DNA of 64,000 bases from Mesorhizobium sp. AR02 (GTDB lineage: Bacteria; Pseudomonadota; Alphaproteobacteria; Rhizobiales; Rhizobiaceae), in NCBI RefSeq assembly GCF_024746835.1, contig NZ_CP080531.1:6034001-6098000 (forward strand), given 5' to 3'. A model generated the notes under the pieces. It was not told the origin of the DNA. It did no database searches and saw only the letters and a list, made by a program, of their open reading frames with translations. Shown here one piece after another: positions 44,301 to 52,658 of the stretch. The translations under genes were made by a program, and so were the position numbers. Positions within the stretch are counted from its first letter, which is position 1; every line of letters begins with the position of its first letter.

Positions 44301-44948
44301 TATCTCAGGCGTTTCCGCAAGGGGCCGGAGGCGGGCACCCATTTGCAGGATGGCCACAAGGTGACGGCGACCAAACTGGCCGACAATCTGCCCGATCCGG
44401 CACTTGGCGGCTGGTCGACGCGTCCGGACCGGATCGCCATTCTGAGGAAGCATCTGCGCGGCAAGGGGGCCGCCGCCATTGGCGCCGCCGCTGCGATCGA
44501 TTTCGGCCAGGTCGACCTGCCCGGGCCGACCGGCGAAGCCAACACGCTGTCGTTGTCGCCGCGCGGCCGCGTGCTGTGCCTGGGGCCGGATGCCGACACG
44601 CTGCTTGCCCAGACGATCCAGGCGCTTGCCGCAGGCAATGCGGTGCTGGCTGTGGCCCCGGGCGCACCGGCCGCACTCTCCGCATTGACCGGCAAGGGCT
44701 TGCCTTTGGCCGCTATTGATGGCCGGCCTGATCCGGTCGAGGCCCGCTCGCTGCGCGTCGATGTCGTCGCTTTTTCGGGCACACCGGAAGCTGCGCGCAT
44801 CGTGCGCAAGGTCATCGCCGAGAGGACTGGACCGATCGTGCCGCTGGTCAGCGAGGTGCTCAACCCGGCCGCCTATGCGCATGAGCGGGCCGTCTGCGTC
44901 GACACGACCGCCGCGGGGGGCAATGCCAGCCTGCTCGCTGCGGCATAA
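41340..44948 (+). CDS. putA: Bifunctional proline dehydrogenase/P5C dehydrogenase
   Basis: Protein of 1202 residues from the ATG at 41340 (MPLDTIRQQIRANY); an in-frame GTG lies 15 codons earlier. The FAD-dependent proline dehydrogenase barrel covers roughly 150-470 (GRPMTQKGYLYSFDMLGEAA, MVRLVKGAYWDTEIKRAQ, FATHNAHTVAAI). The aldehyde dehydrogenase domain covers about 540-1000 (ISPWNFPLAIFTGQ, CFTGSTEVAKLI, catalytic Cys in SAGQRCSALRVL). A degenerate C-terminal ALDH-like domain makes up the last 180 residues, typical of the long alphaproteobacterial type. No DNA-binding N-terminus is present. It converts proline to glutamate at the membrane. Confidence 0.95.
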   Translation: MPLDTIRQQIRANYLPDEDEAVKRLAEATGLSAGDRDAISARAADLVRAVRGSSDPRLMEVFLSAYGLSTKEGVALMCLAEALLRVPDTETMDDLIADKIAPHDWSAHSGGSSSIFVNASTWALMLTGRVLDEGEGGIEGTLRSMVRRLGEPVIRKAVAAAMREMGEQFVLGRTIAEAVKRGRPMTQKGYLYSFDMLGEAARTEADALRYHKAYADAISSLDAGSNGPDIRQNHGISVKLSALHPRYEVAQKEEMLPVMAERLLSLALAARHSRMGLNIDAEEADRLDLSLDVIERVLAEPELAGWNGFGVVVQAYGPRAAFAIDWLYALAKKYDRTIMVRLVKGAYWDTEIKRAQTLGLSGYPVFTRKANTDVSYMACAKKLLGMTDRIYPQFATHNAHTVAAILSMAGNRDSFEFQRLHGMGEALHETVRQAEGTRCRIYAPVGAHSDLLAYLVRRLLENGANSSFVHQLTDEDVEPEDIARDPLETVEDQGPAANPAIARPSQIFGAGRRNSKGFDITDTVTLAAIDKARAAFAGPDRWHAKPITRAAGYGKQRPIVNPAKPDEVVGTVHEAAAKQVTIAVRIAVEAQPAWAKRPVAERAAILNRAADLYEANAVEFFALATREAGKSLADGVAEVREAVDFLRYYAAEAANAEAGTQARGAIVCISPWNFPLAIFTGQIAAALVTGNSVIAKPAEQTPLIAFRAVELLREAGVPEDVIQLLPGDGPSVGAPLTADPRIAGVCFTGSTEVAKLIEKQLAETAAPDAMLIAETGGLNAMIVDSTALPEQAVRDILASAFQSAGQRCSALRVLYVQKDVEKKMLEMLKGAMEALNIGDPWQISTDVGPVIDDEAQASIRDYCTKKGLEGRLIAKLEAPKDGRFVAPHVFRVKGIEEMEREVFGPVLHVATFDADEIDAVIAAINRKGYGLTFGLHTRIEGRVQHFVDGIHAGNIYVNRNQIGAVVGSQPFGGEGLSGTGPKAGGPHYLRRFRKGPEAGTHLQDGHKVTATKLADNLPDPALGGWSTRPDRIAILRKHLRGKGAAAIGAAAAIDFGQVDLPGPTGEANTLSLSPRGRVLCLGPDADTLLAQTIQALAAGNAVLAVAPGAPAALSALTGKGLPLAAIDGRPDPVEARSLRVDVVAFSGTPEAARIVRKVIAERTGPIVPLVSEVLNPAAYAHERAVCVDTTAAGGNASLLAAA

Positions 44949-44996
44949 AGACTATTCACGCCTCGCTTGCCTTGTGTCGAGTTGCCGGGGATAAGC

Positions 44997-46092
44997 ATGG
45001 GCGGCAATTCGAGCGGGGCGACCGATCAGATGGAAGACAAGTCCCCACCGTTTGAGCTGCCGCGCGTGGCGGTGGTCATCACCTGCTACAATTACCGGCC
45101 CTACGTCGAACAGGCGATCCGCTCGGTGTTGGCGCAGACCTACCGGAACTGGGACTGCGTCATTGTCGACGACGCCTCGACCGACGGCTCGGCCGACCAT
45201 ATCCGCCAGCTTCTGGCAGCCATAGACGATCCGCGCCTGCGCCTGCTGGCGCGCTCCCAAAATGGGCGGGCAGATCGCGGGATTCCGCGATGGCTTTGCC
45301 GCGACCGACGCGCCTTTCGTGGTATTTCTCGATGCCGACGATGCTTGGCTGCCGGATTTTCTCCTGGCGCATCTGTCCGCCCACCTCAACGCGACACATT
45401 CGGCCGCGCTATCGAGCTCCGATGTGTTCCTGGTCGATGGCAGCGGCACCTTGCTCAGCGGCACTTTCCTTCCCTTGCGCAAACCGCGCTCCGGGCCAGA
45501 TAGTAATGGCGTCGCCATCGCGCCGGGTGGCCAGCTTGCCGGCATAGCGTCCGGGATTGCCTACGCATCGGAGCATCCGGTGACCTATTTCGCGCCTGCG
45601 ACAACCGGCTGGCTATGGTCACCATGCTCGGCGATCATGTACCGGCGTGGCGCGTTGGAACCGATCTTGTCCTTCCCGTTCAAGGCCAAGGTGGGGACGG
45701 ATTATCTGACGGCCACATGCGCGCATCTGGCCGGCGGCAGCCTCATCCTTTCCGAAGGGCTTGGCCTCTATCGCCTGCACGGGTCGAACCAGTCCTCCAC
45801 CGGCAGTGGCTTTGCCGGCGGCCATGTGCGGCAAACACCTGCCTACCGGGCCTACAGGAGCACATTGGCGGCGGATGTCGTCGACTATGTGCTGGAGAAT
45901 TCAGCCTGGCTCAGTGATGTCAACGGGCGCAATTTCATACCCGCATTCCTGACGCAGCATGTGCGTCAGTTCAGGGAGCTGGCCGACGATCCGCGGCTGA
46001 TGCGACACCTGATCCGGGGGCGGCCCTGGCAATGGCTGCGCATGCATGTTGGCCAGTGGCTGCGTCGGCTGGGTGGGCGCGGTTCCACGTGA
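44997..46092 (+). pseudogene. Family 2 glycosyltransferase broken by a one-base frameshift
   Basis: The first frame (from the ATG at 44997) gives a normal GT-A start, VAVVITCYNYRPYVEQAIRSVLAQTYRNWDCVIVDDASTDGSADHI, up to RLLARSQNG. It then turns to low-quality sequence. The next frame continues exactly where the fold should, GGQIAGFRDGFAATDAPFVVFLDADDAWLPDFLL, with the DAD metal motif, to residue about 365 of the joined protein. Removing one G from GGG at 45264-45266 restores one open frame. Without the repair the first product lacks the DxD motif and the second lacks the nucleotide site. It is either a recent pseudogene or a sequencing error. Confidence 0.85.
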
Positions 46093-46141
46093 TCATGACA
46101 AGGGTGCCGGAGGTTCTCGTATTTGCTCGGGCAAAGCCAGG

Positions 46142-46456
46142 TCAGGCGCCTTCGACGACCGAAAAACCTTCGAACTGCGGGTGGCCGAGATAGTGGACCT
46201 TCGTCGTGCCGACATTCCTGTGCGCGGCGCGGAAGTTTTCCGATTTGGTCCAGGCGACGAAATCATCCTGGCTCGCCCACACCGTGTGCGAGGCAAACAG
46301 CGTGTAGCCTTCGGTCTCGTTGACCGGGCCGCGCAGCAGATGGAATTCCCGAAAACCCTTCATCTCGGCAAGGCTGGAATCGCGGTTCTTCCACACGGCC
46401 TCGAAATCGGCCTCCGAGCCGTTCTGCACCTTGAAGCGGTTCATGGCGATGTACAT
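46142..46456 (-). CDS. Heme-degrading/antibiotic-biosynthesis monooxygenase (HmuQ/IsdG-like)
   Basis: Protein of 104 residues from the ATG at 46456, preceded by AAGGA. It has the ABM dimeric ferredoxin-like fold: MYIAMNRFKVQNGSEADFEAVWKNRDSSL, then FREFHLLRGPVNETEGYTLFASHTVWASQDDFVAWTKSENFRAAHRN. The Asn7, a Trp and the late His match the IsdG-type catalytic set. As the last gene of the hmuR-hypothetical-tonB unit, it most likely opens the heme ring to release iron, like the HmuQ/HmuD enzymes of Bradyrhizobium. Confidence 0.82.
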   Translation of the reverse strand: MYIAMNRFKVQNGSEADFEAVWKNRDSSLAEMKGFREFHLLRGPVNETEGYTLFASHTVWASQDDFVAWTKSENFRAAHRNVGTTKVHYLGHPQFEGFSVVEGA

Positions 46457-46509
46457 GGAGTTCCTTTCGGCTATTCGCGAGCGTTGATGTTGGGTAGTTG
46501 CTTGAGCGG

Positions 46510-47469
46510 TCAAGGCGAGAAGGGGCCGATTGGCGCTTTGAACCGCCAATTCATCAGCCCGGTCTCGGGAGGAATCGGCGGGAACGGTGCCTGCTTTCGC
46601 ACCAGCTCCAAAGCGAACTGATCGAGTTCGGGCGAGCCTGAGCTTTTGGCAAGCTGCAGGTCGACAATGTTTCCATTGGCCAGCACGACAAATGCCACCA
46701 ACGCGTTGTTGCGGGCTGTCGTTTGTGCGGATTTCGATACGCGGCGATTGGCGCGAGCCAACTTGCTGGCTACCTCGCCGCTGTAGCGGGACGCCGCCGC
46801 GTTCCCGGTATCGGCTTGCTTTCGGCCCTTGCTCGCAATTGCCGCCTTGATTTCGTTGCCGTCCGCTGTGCCGCGGTCCTCATATGCTTCGCTTGCAGTT
46901 GCCGGGACGGCTGTCGGAGTTGGCCTTGCACTGGGGATCGGCGGCCGCTCGGGAATGGCGACAGGCATTACGCTGCTCTCGGCCTGGACGCTCGGCTGTG
47001 TCGGTGTTTCGGTCTTGGCAGCCACACTCTGGTTATCGGGGCGCGGGGTTGTCGCCATCAGTATGTCCGGCGTAGCCGCTGGCTGTTTGACAGCTTCCGG
47101 CAAAGGCTTGGCTGCTTCCTGGGTGGGTTCGGCAGCTTGCTTCACAGCTTGCCGCTCAGGCTGCGAAGGTTTTGTCGGCGGCCGCGGTTTCGGCTCCAGC
47201 GTGACATTGATTGCCGCCGGATCCTTGTCCAACGCGCTGCCAGCCACCTTGTCTCCGGTCTGATCGCTGCCTTCCGATTGCACCGAATCCCTGGGATTGA
47301 ATGGGCTGGAAGGTGAGATCAGAAAGAATGCCGCCGCTGCGCCATGGAGCAGGCCGGAGACGACAATAGCAATGGGCCATCGGGCCGCGGGCCGCACGAG
47401 TGCAAGCGGCTCGGCCGGCGCTATCGCCAGCTCGCTGCCAGCGTCGGGGAGGGGACTGATTTCCTGCAT
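46510..47469 (-). CDS. tonB: TonB-family energy transducer
   Basis: Protein of about 319 residues from the ATG at 47469; the ribosome site is weak and the start could be slightly upstream. A membrane anchor (WPIAIVVSGLLHGAAAAFFLI) is followed by a Pro/Lys/Glu-rich spacer (about 85-215, LEPKPRPPTKPSQPERQAVKQ) and the C-terminal TonB domain with NNALVAFVVLANGNIVDLQLAKSSGSPELDQFALELVRKQAPFPPIP. It couples inner-membrane proton force to the heme receptor. Its placement in the hmuR operon suggests a dedicated transducer. No exbB or exbD is nearby. Confidence 0.85.
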   Translation of the reverse strand: MQEISPLPDAGSELAIAPAEPLALVRPAARWPIAIVVSGLLHGAAAAFFLISPSSPFNPRDSVQSEGSDQTGDKVAGSALDKDPAAINVTLEPKPRPPTKPSQPERQAVKQAAEPTQEAAKPLPEAVKQPAATPDILMATTPRPDNQSVAAKTETPTQPSVQAESSVMPVAIPERPPIPSARPTPTAVPATASEAYEDRGTADGNEIKAAIASKGRKQADTGNAAASRYSGEVASKLARANRRVSKSAQTTARNNALVAFVVLANGNIVDLQLAKSSGSPELDQFALELVRKQAPFPPIPPETGLMNWRFKAPIGPFSP

Positions 47470-47609
47470 GTCGCGGGCTGGAAATTGCAGCGACCAGCGG
47501 GCAAAAGTCAAATCAAGATCGTTCGCCCCTGGTATCAGCGAACCGTGGCCGGCCAGCGGCCAGGCCACGGTCTTTCGCGTGAATGCGGGATGCAGTCCCA
47601 ACGCCGTTC

Positions 47610-48053
47610 TCAGACGCCGAAAGCGATGCCGGTCTTGGTGTCCGTCTTCAGCTTGCGCATGCAGGCGTTCGGTTCGACGCCGGTGCCGGCGCATTCCGTC
47701 GCGCTGTTGATCAGCACGCGGCTGATCTTGGCGCAATCGGTGCCGGCGAGATCAAAGCGTGTCACCTTGGTCTTGCCTGCCGGCAGGTCCTTGAAGTCGA
47801 GCACGGTCAGCCGGTCGACGACGCCGGCCTCGTTGAACAGGGCGATCTCGAACGCCGCCTTGGAGAGGTCGGCGCCGAGATTGTTGTTGACCACGAAGGT
47901 CAGCCGGCAGCCCTTGTCGGAAGGTTGCGCGGCATTGAGCTCCAGCGTGAGCGCGGGGACCGGCGCGGACCCTTCAGCCCACGCCGGAACCATCGCAAGC
48001 GACATCGCCAGCGTCGAGGTCAGCAGACGAAGAGATGTCGTCAAGCTCTTCAT
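47610..48053 (-). CDS. Small secreted protein of the heme operon, unknown function
   Basis: Protein of 147 residues from the ATG at 48053, nine bases after GGAGG; an ATG two codons upstream overlaps the hmuR stop but is too close to that site. A signal peptide (MKSLTTSLRLLTSTLAMSLAMVPAWA) precedes a mature domain of about 120 residues with four Cys (CRLTFVVNN, DCAKISR, ECAG, ACMRK), suggesting two disulfides. It sits between hmuR and tonB in the same transcript, so a periplasmic role in heme capture is plausible. I recognise no domain. Confidence 0.7.
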   Translation of the reverse strand: MKSLTTSLRLLTSTLAMSLAMVPAWAEGSAPVPALTLELNAAQPSDKGCRLTFVVNNNLGADLSKAAFEIALFNEAGVVDRLTVLDFKDLPAGKTKVTRFDLAGTDCAKISRVLINSATECAGTGVEPNACMRKLKTDTKTGIAFGV

Positions 48054-48058
48054 AATCA

Positions 48059-50341
48059 TCAGCCTCCAAATCGCATTGTTGCCGCCAGCTTCAGCGTGAT
48101 GCCCGGCTCATAGACCGCGACTGTCGTGGTGCCGTTCAGCGGGTTGGCGTATTTGACATCGAACAGATTGTCGGCGCGGAAATCGACCTTCACATTGTCC
48201 GTCGCCTGATAACTGGCGAAGGCATTGACCAGTGTGTAGTCCTCGGCCACCGCATTGCCCTTCGGCTTGCCGTTGTATTGCACCTCGCCGCCGACGGTCA
48301 GCTTGTCCTCGAGGAAGCGCAGGCCGAGCTGGGCGGTGACCTGCGAAGAGGGGATTGTGGCGAGATCGGCTTCCACACCCTTGTAGGAAATGGTGTGGCC
48401 ATTCGTGATCGATGCCGAAAGCCCGGCATAGCCCCACCCGGCGTCGTAGACGCTTTCAAACTCAAAGCCGTGGATCTTGGCCTTGGCGAAATTCTGGTAC
48501 TGGTAGCAGATCGGAATGCCCGGGCCGAACGGGCAACCACTGCCTGGGGCGAACGGCGACAATGTCACGCCTTCGATATAGTCGTCGACGTCATTGTTGA
48601 AATATGCCGCCTTGATGCGGACGGCGTCGCCAGCCTCCAATATATCGTTCTGCTTGTAGTTGATGCCGAATTCGGTCGTCTTGCCGGTCTCAGGTCGCAG
48701 GTTCGGATTGGGCAGGAACGGGAAGGTGACACCTGCCGGATGGTTGCCGCTGATCAGAGTCTCCGTGAGGGAAGGCGAACGGTAGCCTTCGGCATAAGTG
48801 CCATAGAATTGCAGGCCGGCAAGGCTGGCGTTGTCGAAGGGCGAGACGCCGACGGTGATGCGCGGCGACAGCCGGTCGCCCGATGTATCGTGGGTGTCAT
48901 CCTTGAGGCTGTAGCTGTCGTAACGCAGCCCGGCGATCACCTCGAGCCAGTCCCAGGTGAGCTTGTCCTGGACATAGGCGCCGGACACATTCCGCTTGCC
49001 CGACGGCGTGTAGAAACTGTCGCCACCGGCGGTGCCGCCAGTCTTGACGTCGTCATTCACCCAGTCGCCGCCATAGGTCAATTCGTGCGCAACGCCACCG
49101 GTCTCGAATCGTGAGGTGTTCCAGATGTCGATTGCGGCCGTGCCGACATCGAAAGTCGACGTCGAGCCTGCTGGCAGCACCACCGGAAGACCTGTGACCG
49201 GATCGAAGCGGTTTTGCGGAACAAGGCTGGTCAGGTCGAGATTGGTCTTGTTGTAGGAGGTGTTGATGTGGAGATCGAGCCAGCTCTTGTCTTCGTCCGT
49301 GATGTTGTAGCGGGCCGTGAAGGTGTTCGACTTCAGGTCGACATCATTCACCGGCACGCCGCCGCTGGTTTCGTCCCAGCTGTCGCTTGAGCCGACCCAG
49401 CCGAGCTTCAGCTCGCTGTTGTCGGTCGGGCGGATGGTGGTCTTGAGCAGGCCGCTCAACACGTCGAAGCCGGTGCCGTTGACGGTGTCGCCGCCGCCAT
49501 CCTTGTAGTTGTCATAGTTGCGGTAGACGATGTTGCCGAGCGCGTCCCAGTTCTCATTGAAACGGTAGGCGCCGGTGGCGCTGGTGGTCCAGCCCTTGCC
49601 GTTGCTCTCATAGCGTCCGGTTACCGAAGCGCCCCATGTTTCCTCCGGCTTGAGGAAGTCCGCGGCGTCCTTGGTGTCGAAGAAGACGACGCCGCCAATG
49701 GCGCCCGAACCATAGGTGTTGGCGACAGGACCGCGGATCACATCGACGGATTTGACGAGCTCGGGGTCGATGTAGAAGGTCGACTGCGTGCCATGGTCTG
49801 AACGCTGGAAATCCTGGCGTGCGCCGTCGACGATGACCGCGACGCGGCCGAAATCCTGCAGGCCGCGGATGTTGATGCTGGTGCTGACGCGTCTGGCGTC
49901 GGCCTGTGTCGTGACACCGGGCACACCCAGCAGCATCTCGTTCGGTGTCGTCGCCATGCGGCGGTCGAGCTGTTCCTGATCGAGATGGCTGGCCGAGGCC
50001 AGTGATTCGATCGCCGTCTCGCCGGTGCGGCTGAGCACCAGGATCTTGTCGAGCAGCGTCGCGCCTGCGGGGGCTGCCTTCTCCTGGTCAGTCTTCTTCG
50101 ATTGGTCCGTCTGCTCGCCCGCCGGCTGCGTTGCCTGTTGGGCATGCGCCGATGGCGCGGACAGGGCGATCGCCGCCACGCTTGCCAACAAAGCCGCCAC
50201 ACCGTTCGCCGCCGACCGGCCGCGCCATTCCCAGTTCACCAACAACCCCATGCCCCAACTCCAGATTCCAGGTTTCGTGCTGGCTGGCCCGTGGCTCGCC
50301 GGCATTTTTGATCGTGTCCGGCGTGTTAAATGTTGACTCAT
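48059..50341 (-). CDS. hmuR: TonB-dependent heme/hemoglobin receptor
   Basis: Protein of up to 760 residues. After an N-terminal stretch and signal (AANGVAALLASVAAIALSAPSAHA) come the plug domain (about 95-215, with TQADARRVSTSINIRGLQDFGRVAVIVDGARQDFQRSDHG and SVDVIRGPVANTYGSGAIGGVV) and a 22-strand barrel ending KLAATMRFGG. YAEGYRSPSLTETLISG and NLRPETGKTTEFGINYK are typical of heme receptors. The ATG at 50341 is annotated; one at 50251 would shorten an unusually long leader. It heads the minus-strand heme operon and diverges from hmuP. Confidence 0.92.
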   Translation of the reverse strand: MSQHLTRRTRSKMPASHGPASTKPGIWSWGMGLLVNWEWRGRSAANGVAALLASVAAIALSAPSAHAQQATQPAGEQTDQSKKTDQEKAAPAGATLLDKILVLSRTGETAIESLASASHLDQEQLDRRMATTPNEMLLGVPGVTTQADARRVSTSINIRGLQDFGRVAVIVDGARQDFQRSDHGTQSTFYIDPELVKSVDVIRGPVANTYGSGAIGGVVFFDTKDAADFLKPEETWGASVTGRYESNGKGWTTSATGAYRFNENWDALGNIVYRNYDNYKDGGGDTVNGTGFDVLSGLLKTTIRPTDNSELKLGWVGSSDSWDETSGGVPVNDVDLKSNTFTARYNITDEDKSWLDLHINTSYNKTNLDLTSLVPQNRFDPVTGLPVVLPAGSTSTFDVGTAAIDIWNTSRFETGGVAHELTYGGDWVNDDVKTGGTAGGDSFYTPSGKRNVSGAYVQDKLTWDWLEVIAGLRYDSYSLKDDTHDTSGDRLSPRITVGVSPFDNASLAGLQFYGTYAEGYRSPSLTETLISGNHPAGVTFPFLPNPNLRPETGKTTEFGINYKQNDILEAGDAVRIKAAYFNNDVDDYIEGVTLSPFAPGSGCPFGPGIPICYQYQNFAKAKIHGFEFESVYDAGWGYAGLSASITNGHTISYKGVEADLATIPSSQVTAQLGLRFLEDKLTVGGEVQYNGKPKGNAVAEDYTLVNAFASYQATDNVKVDFRADNLFDVKYANPLNGTTTVAVYEPGITLKLAATMRFGG

Positions 50342-50450
50342 TTAATCCGGTATTGCACTGACTAATAAACATGATTATTCAAGTCAAGAAATGAATCGGA
50401 TCTTCGCAACGCCTAGCTAGACGCCCGGCACAGGAAAGGGATCGACCCGG
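50342..50450. promoter_or_regulatory. Divergent hmuR/hmuP control region with IRO-type box
   Basis: TGATTATTCAAGTCA (50372-50386) matches the RirA operator pattern TGA-N9-TCA. A plus-strand promoter TTGCAC-N17-TATTCA (50353-50358, 50376-50381) has its -10 inside the box. On the minus strand a TTGACT -35 (50382-50387) also overlaps it. One operator could therefore shut off both heme operons. A 23-bp imperfect palindrome (50359-50381) overlaps the left half. Confidence 0.7.
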
Positions 50451-50660
50451 ATGAACACGCACAATCCCAATGACTTTCGCTACCGCGTCCGCCGTTCCGA
50501 CGAGGCCCCCGTCACCCGTTTCGATCGGGTTCCGCTGGCGGTCAGAACATTGTCCAGCAACACGCTGTTCCAGGGCGAGCACGAGATCGGCATCGAGCAT
50601 CATGGCGCGCTCTACCGGCTGAAGATCACCCGGCAGGGCAAGCTCATTCTCAACAAGTAA
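50451..50660 (+). CDS. hmuP: Hemin uptake protein HmuP
   Basis: Protein of 69 residues. The conserved core [36 protein letters not shown] identifies the family. In rhizobia HmuP is needed for expression of the outer-membrane heme receptor and acts with Irr in Bradyrhizobium. It starts the plus-strand operon hmuPSTUV and diverges from hmuR, the gene it is expected to activate. Confidence 0.93.
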   Translation: MNTHNPNDFRYRVRRSDEAPVTRFDRVPLAVRTLSSNTLFQGEHEIGIEHHGALYRLKITRQGKLILNK

Positions 50661-50682
50661 GGCAAGGCAGTAGGGACGAGAC

Positions 50683-51744
50683 ATGGACCAGCGCGTAAAA
50701 CCCGCCCCGCATGAAATCCGGTGGGCACGGACGGAAAATCCGAAAACGCGCGAGCGTGACCTTGCCGCCCAACTCGGCATTTCGGAAGCCGAGTTGGTCG
50801 CCGCGCATTGCGGCGACGGCGTCGTCCGCGTCGAGCCGCGCGTCAACGACCTCTTGACCGGTCTCGAGGCCGTCGGTGAGGTGATGGCGCTGACCCGCAA
50901 TGAGAGCGCCGTGCACGAAAAGATCGGCGTTTATGACAAGGTCGTCACCGGCAACCACAATGCCATGGTGCTTGGCGAGAACATCGACCTGCGCATCTTC
51001 CCGAAAGTCTGGGCGTACGGTTTTGCCGTGGAGAAGCGCGACGGCGACGACATCCGCCGCAGCCTGCAGTTCTTCGACGCGGCGGGCGAGGCAGTGCACA
51101 AGGTGCATTTGCGTCCGGCCTCCAGTCTCTATGCCTACCAGAAGCTGGTCGCCTCGCTGGAATCGTCCAACCAGGAACCGACGGTCGCCATCTCAAGACA
51201 AGCCCCCGACGATGAGGGCGAGGCCATTGCGACGACCGCCAACCTTGACGATCTGCGAGACCGCTGGAGCCGGCTGACCGACGTGCACCAGTTCTTCGGC
51301 ATGCTGAAAACGCTGAAGCTCAGCCGCCGCCAGGCGGTGCGCATGGTTGGAACGGACTATGCCTGGCTGCTCGACAATGACGCGGTTCGCGCCATGTTCC
51401 ACCATGCCGCCGAAGGCGAGATGCCGATCATGTGCTTCGTCGGCAACCGCGGCTGCATCCAGATCCATTCCGGACCGGTCAAGTCGATCAAGCCGATGGG
51501 GCCGTGGATCAATGTGCTGGACGAGACCTTCCATCTGCACCTGCGCACCGACCACATCCACGAGGTCTGGGCGGTGCGCAAGCCGACCAAGGACGGCCAT
51601 GTCACATCGCTCGAGGTCTACGCCGCCGACGGCAACATGATCATCCAGTTCTTCGGCAAGCGCCACGAAGGCGAAAGCGAGCGCGACGACTGGCGCTTCC
51701 TGGCCGAGAATCTGCCGCGCATTCCAAGCCCGACGGCAGCCTGA
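50683..51744 (+). CDS. hmuS: Hemin-degrading factor/heme-transfer protein
   Basis: Protein of 353 residues, the standard HemS/ChuS/HmuS size. It comprises two similar halves: the first has ENPKTRERDLAAQLGISEAELVAA and VMALTRNESAVHEKIGVYDKV, and the second FFGMLKTLKLSRRQAVRMVGTDYAWLLDNDAV and MCFVGNRGCIQIHSGPVKSIKPMGPWINVLDETFHLHLRTDHI. It handles heme in the cytoplasm after import. It follows hmuP by 22 nt and precedes hmuT by 12 nt. Confidence 0.93.
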   Translation: MDQRVKPAPHEIRWARTENPKTRERDLAAQLGISEAELVAAHCGDGVVRVEPRVNDLLTGLEAVGEVMALTRNESAVHEKIGVYDKVVTGNHNAMVLGENIDLRIFPKVWAYGFAVEKRDGDDIRRSLQFFDAAGEAVHKVHLRPASSLYAYQKLVASLESSNQEPTVAISRQAPDDEGEAIATTANLDDLRDRWSRLTDVHQFFGMLKTLKLSRRQAVRMVGTDYAWLLDNDAVRAMFHHAAEGEMPIMCFVGNRGCIQIHSGPVKSIKPMGPWINVLDETFHLHLRTDHIHEVWAVRKPTKDGHVTSLEVYAADGNMIIQFFGKRHEGESERDDWRFLAENLPRIPSPTAA

Positions 51745-51756
51745 GGAGAAACGACA

Positions 51757-52647
51757 ATGGGCTGTTTTTCCAAGATCATCGCCGGTCCGATGGTTGGCCT
51801 CGCTTTGGCCTTCACAGCGCTGCAGCCGGCTGCCGCCACCGAGGGCGTCTCGGTCTTCTCCGATCCGTCCAAGATCGCCGCCATAGGCGGATCGATCACC
51901 GAAATCGTCTATGCGCTTGGCGAGGAGAAACATCTGGTGGCGCGCGATTCCACCAGCAATTATCCGAAAGCGGCGCTCGACCTGCCCGATGTCGGCTATA
52001 TGCGCGCGCTGTCGCCGGAAGGTGTGCTGTCGGTCAATCCGACCGGCATCCTGGCGCTGCAGGGCAGCGGTCCCAAGGAGGCCGTCGATGTGCTGAAGAA
52101 GACCAGCATTCCGTTCATCGAGGTGCCCGAGCACTATAGCCGCGAAGGCATCCTCGAAAAGGTTCGCATCGTCGGCAAGGCGCTGGGCGTCGACGCCAAG
52201 GCCGATGTATTGGCCAAGGAGCTCGATGCCAAGCTCACCGCCGCAGAAAAACAGACGGCCTCGATCAAGGAGCGCAAGCGTGTCCTGTTCGTGCTGTCGA
52301 TACAGGGCGGCAAGATCTTGGCGGCCGGCAGCGAAACCGCTGCCGACGGCATGGTCAAGCTGGCGGGCGGGGTCAACGCCGTCGAAGGCTTCTCCGGCTA
52401 CAAGCAAATGTCCGACGAGGCTGTTATCACCGCCAGGCCTGACGTCATCCTGATGATGACCAATGCCGGACCGCCGGTGTCGGACGACGAATTGTTCGGC
52501 AATCCGTCTGTTGCCTCGACGCCGGCCGGAACCGCGCGCAAGCTGATCCGCATCGATGGCGGCTATCTGCTCGGCTTCGGGCCGCGCACGGCTGAAGCCA
52601 TCCACGACCTCGCCGTCTCGCTCTATGGCGCTGAAGTCACGGACTGA
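51757..52647 (+). CDS. hmuT: Periplasmic heme-binding protein
   Basis: Protein of 296 residues with a signal sequence (about 1-30) and the class III binding-protein fold: IAAIGGSITEIVYALGEEKHLVARDSTSNYP, then DVGYMRALSPEGVLSVNPTGILA. The tyrosine in GYM is the usual heme ligand of ShuT/HmuT. The C-lobe has MVKLAGGVNAVEGFSGYKQMSDEAVITARPDVILMM. It delivers heme to HmuUV. Confidence 0.92.
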   Translation: MGCFSKIIAGPMVGLALAFTALQPAAATEGVSVFSDPSKIAAIGGSITEIVYALGEEKHLVARDSTSNYPKAALDLPDVGYMRALSPEGVLSVNPTGILALQGSGPKEAVDVLKKTSIPFIEVPEHYSREGILEKVRIVGKALGVDAKADVLAKELDAKLTAAEKQTASIKERKRVLFVLSIQGGKILAAGSETAADGMVKLAGGVNAVEGFSGYKQMSDEAVITARPDVILMMTNAGPPVSDDELFGNPSVASTPAGTARKLIRIDGGYLLGFGPRTAEAIHDLAVSLYGAEVTD

Positions 52648-52658
52648 GCAGGCAGATC

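Noticed and set aside
42417..44882. An 821-codon open frame opposite putA
   Set aside because: Same reason: it mirrors putA codon structure, with no ribosome site and no domain.
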